Origin: Armatimonadota bacterium
GTDB taxonomy: Bacteria > Armatimonadota > HRBIN16
NCBI GenBank assembly: GCA_028275265.1
Contig: JAPWUZ010000112.1
Coordinates: forward strand, 1-7,807
Direction: 5' to 3'
DNA: 7,807 nt
The translations under genes and the position numbers were made by a program. The notes under the pieces were generated by a model that saw only the letters and a list, made by a program, of their open reading frames with translations, ran no database searches and was not told where the DNA came from. Below, one piece after another: positions 6,744 to 7,807 of the stretch. Numbering within the stretch: position 1 is the first letter of the stretch; each line of letters opens with the position of its first letter.

Positions 6744-7766
6744 ATGGCAGCCCCGTTGATACACCAGACGGACCTGTTCCGTCCACATAACGACCCGGAC
6801 GACCATTTTGACCTGGCGGTCATTTACGCGCTGGCTCTGCAGGGCAAGATAGACCTGCGTGGTATCGTCATCGACCGCCCGCCGCCGAAGTTTGACGGCG
6901 ACCCCGATATGGGGGCTATCGCGCAGCTGAACCACATCACTGGGCTGACAGTGCCTGCTGTTGTCGGCTCCGCGCAACCGATGAAATCGCCCCACGACAC
7001 CCAGTCGTCGGCACCGCCGTCCGACAAAGCAGCCGTCCGCTTCATTCTGGACGTTCTTCGCCAGTCACACCAGCGCGTGGCGATTACTGTTGTGGGTTCA
7101 TGCAGGGACGTCGCACTCGCGGGCAAAACCGACCCCGCCCTGTTCGCCCGCAAATGTGCCGGCATCTATATCAACGCCGGTACCGGCTCGCCCGACCCGA
7201 AGCTCGCCTCCGTGCTGGAATACAACGTCACCCTGGACCCCGCGGCATACCGTGCCCTGTTCGACCTGCCCTGCACCATCTACTGGCTGCCCTGCTTCGA
7301 GGATTACGAAGGCGAGTGGCGCGTGAAGCGATGCGGTACCTACTGGCGGTTTCGACAAGAAGAGGTGCTTCCCGCGCTGTCACCGCGAATGCAGAACTTC
7401 TTCCTGTACATGTTCCAGCGTGTGCGGGAGACAGACTGGTTAAGATATCTGTATCGCCAGCCCGACGCTTCGCTCATCAAGCAATACAGCCAGCAGGAGC
7501 GGAACATGTGGTCTGTCGTGAGCTTCCTGCACGTCGCGGGGTTGACCGTAACCACCACGGGTGAAGTCGTGCCGATAAAGGCGTCAGGTGACTCTGCGGT
7601 GTACGCATTCCAGCCTGTGCGTATCTCCTGTAACGAAAACGCGGTGACCACCTGGCAACCCGACTCGCGCAGCACGAACCGCTACATGTTTATGGTCAGG
7701 GATTTGGAACACTACCAGAGCGCGATGACCCGAGCGCTAAGAACGCTGCTGACAGCACTGCCCTGA
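6744..7766 (+). CDS. Divergent nucleoside-hydrolase-like protein (IUNH superfamily)
   Basis: The 340-residue protein has the layout of inosine-uridine-preferring nucleoside hydrolases, calcium-dependent enzymes that cleave N-ribosides. The N-terminal metal cluster appears as TDLFRPHNDPDDHFDLA (9-25): the first Asp (10) and the Asp pair (19-20) are kept, but about five residues are inserted between them compared with the usual Asp-x-Asp-x-Gly-x-Asp-Asp loop. VPAVVGSAQPM (70-80), ITVVGSCRDVALA (114-126) and EYNVTLDP (159-166) match successive conserved blocks; Glu159 and Asn161 are where the family contacts ribose. Near the C terminus, FLHVAG has His263 but lacks the Asp that usually follows and binds the metal. 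There is no signal peptide. It closes the transporter operon, 11 bases after the second permease, which suggests work on the imported compound. It may cleave an N-glycoside or another sugar, or be a changed-function member. Fold moderately sure, activity uncertain. Confidence 0.72.
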   Translation: MAAPLIHQTDLFRPHNDPDDHFDLAVIYALALQGKIDLRGIVIDRPPPKFDGDPDMGAIAQLNHITGLTVPAVVGSAQPMKSPHDTQSSAPPSDKAAVRFILDVLRQSHQRVAITVVGSCRDVALAGKTDPALFARKCAGIYINAGTGSPDPKLASVLEYNVTLDPAAYRALFDLPCTIYWLPCFEDYEGEWRVKRCGTYWRFRQEEVLPALSPRMQNFFLYMFQRVRETDWLRYLYRQPDASLIKQYSQQERNMWSVVSFLHVAGLTVTTTGEVVPIKASGDSAVYAFQPVRISCNENAVTTWQPDSRSTNRYMFMVRDLEHYQSAMTRALRTLLTALP

Positions 7767-7767
7767 T

Positions 7768-7806
7768 TGGGTCGCGAGGAGTCGGACGCAATACCCTCGC
7801 AACCCA
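7768..7806 (+). terminator. Inverted repeat just after the last stop codon, probable operon terminator
   Basis: TGGGTCGCGAGG (7768-7779) and CCTCGCAACCCA (7795-7806) are inverted repeats pairing at 11 of 12 positions, with a 15-base loop. The hairpin begins one base after the TGA that ends at 7766, where a rho-independent terminator is expected. The window ends one base after the repeat, so a following T-run cannot be seen. A bidirectional terminator or a repeat element would look the same here. Confidence 0.5.
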
Positions 7807-7807
7807 T

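Noticed and set aside
6196..6786. 196-codon open frame on the minus strand
   Set aside because: It is antisense to the second permease, its composition is rich in Gln, Arg and His as in shadow frames, and no family was recognised.

Overview
The window is a densely packed stretch of a bacterial chromosome with eight protein genes, all on the + strand. It is moderately GC-rich by eye, with strong AGGAGG-type ribosome binding sites and gaps or overlaps of a few bases. No rRNA, tRNA, CRISPR array, insertion sequence or integrase was seen. The mix of genes suggests an environmental saccharolytic bacterium, perhaps Armatimonadota or a planctomycete-like lineage: an SGNH esterase, a GH109-like oxidoreductase fused to an acetyltransferase, a pseudopilin-like anchored protein, and an unusual nucleoside-hydrolase-like protein beside a sugar transporter. 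This placement rests on remembered gene style, not on a marker gene, and is tentative.

Layout. Unit 1 (1-1944) holds the tail of an SGNH/GDSL hydrolase (ends 256). It overlaps by 11 bases a 551-residue protein (246-1901) that joins a Gfo/Idh/MocA NAD-dependent domain, with GH109 glycosidase-like motifs, to a C-terminal GNAT acetyltransferase. A modest hairpin followed by T5 (1924-1949) may end this unit. Unit 2 (1993-7766) runs without room for an internal terminator: an M42 metallo-aminopeptidase, a single-helix pseudopilin-like protein, a lipoprotein sugar-binding protein, two CUT1-type ABC permeases, and a divergent nucleoside-hydrolase-like protein. A 12-bp inverted repeat starts one base after the last stop codon and probably forms the operon's terminator.

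How the genes may work together (inference). The binding protein and two permeases form an importer for a sugar or oligosaccharide. No ATPase is present, so it would rely on one encoded elsewhere, as is common for CUT1 systems. The flanking enzymes (SGNH hydrolase, GH109-like oxidoreductase/acetyltransferase, nucleoside-hydrolase-like protein, aminopeptidase) would suit trimming a decorated glycan, glycopeptide or N-glycoside, but the substrate cannot be read from the sequence.

The least ordinary items are the oxidoreductase-GNAT fusion with Glu-Val-Pro where the family usually has Glu-Lys-Pro, and the nucleoside-hydrolase-like protein with an enlarged metal-binding loop and no Asp after its C-terminal His. 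Three genes needed their starts moved inward from the longest reading frame (246, 4955, 5848), and the binding protein probably starts at a TTG (3639).
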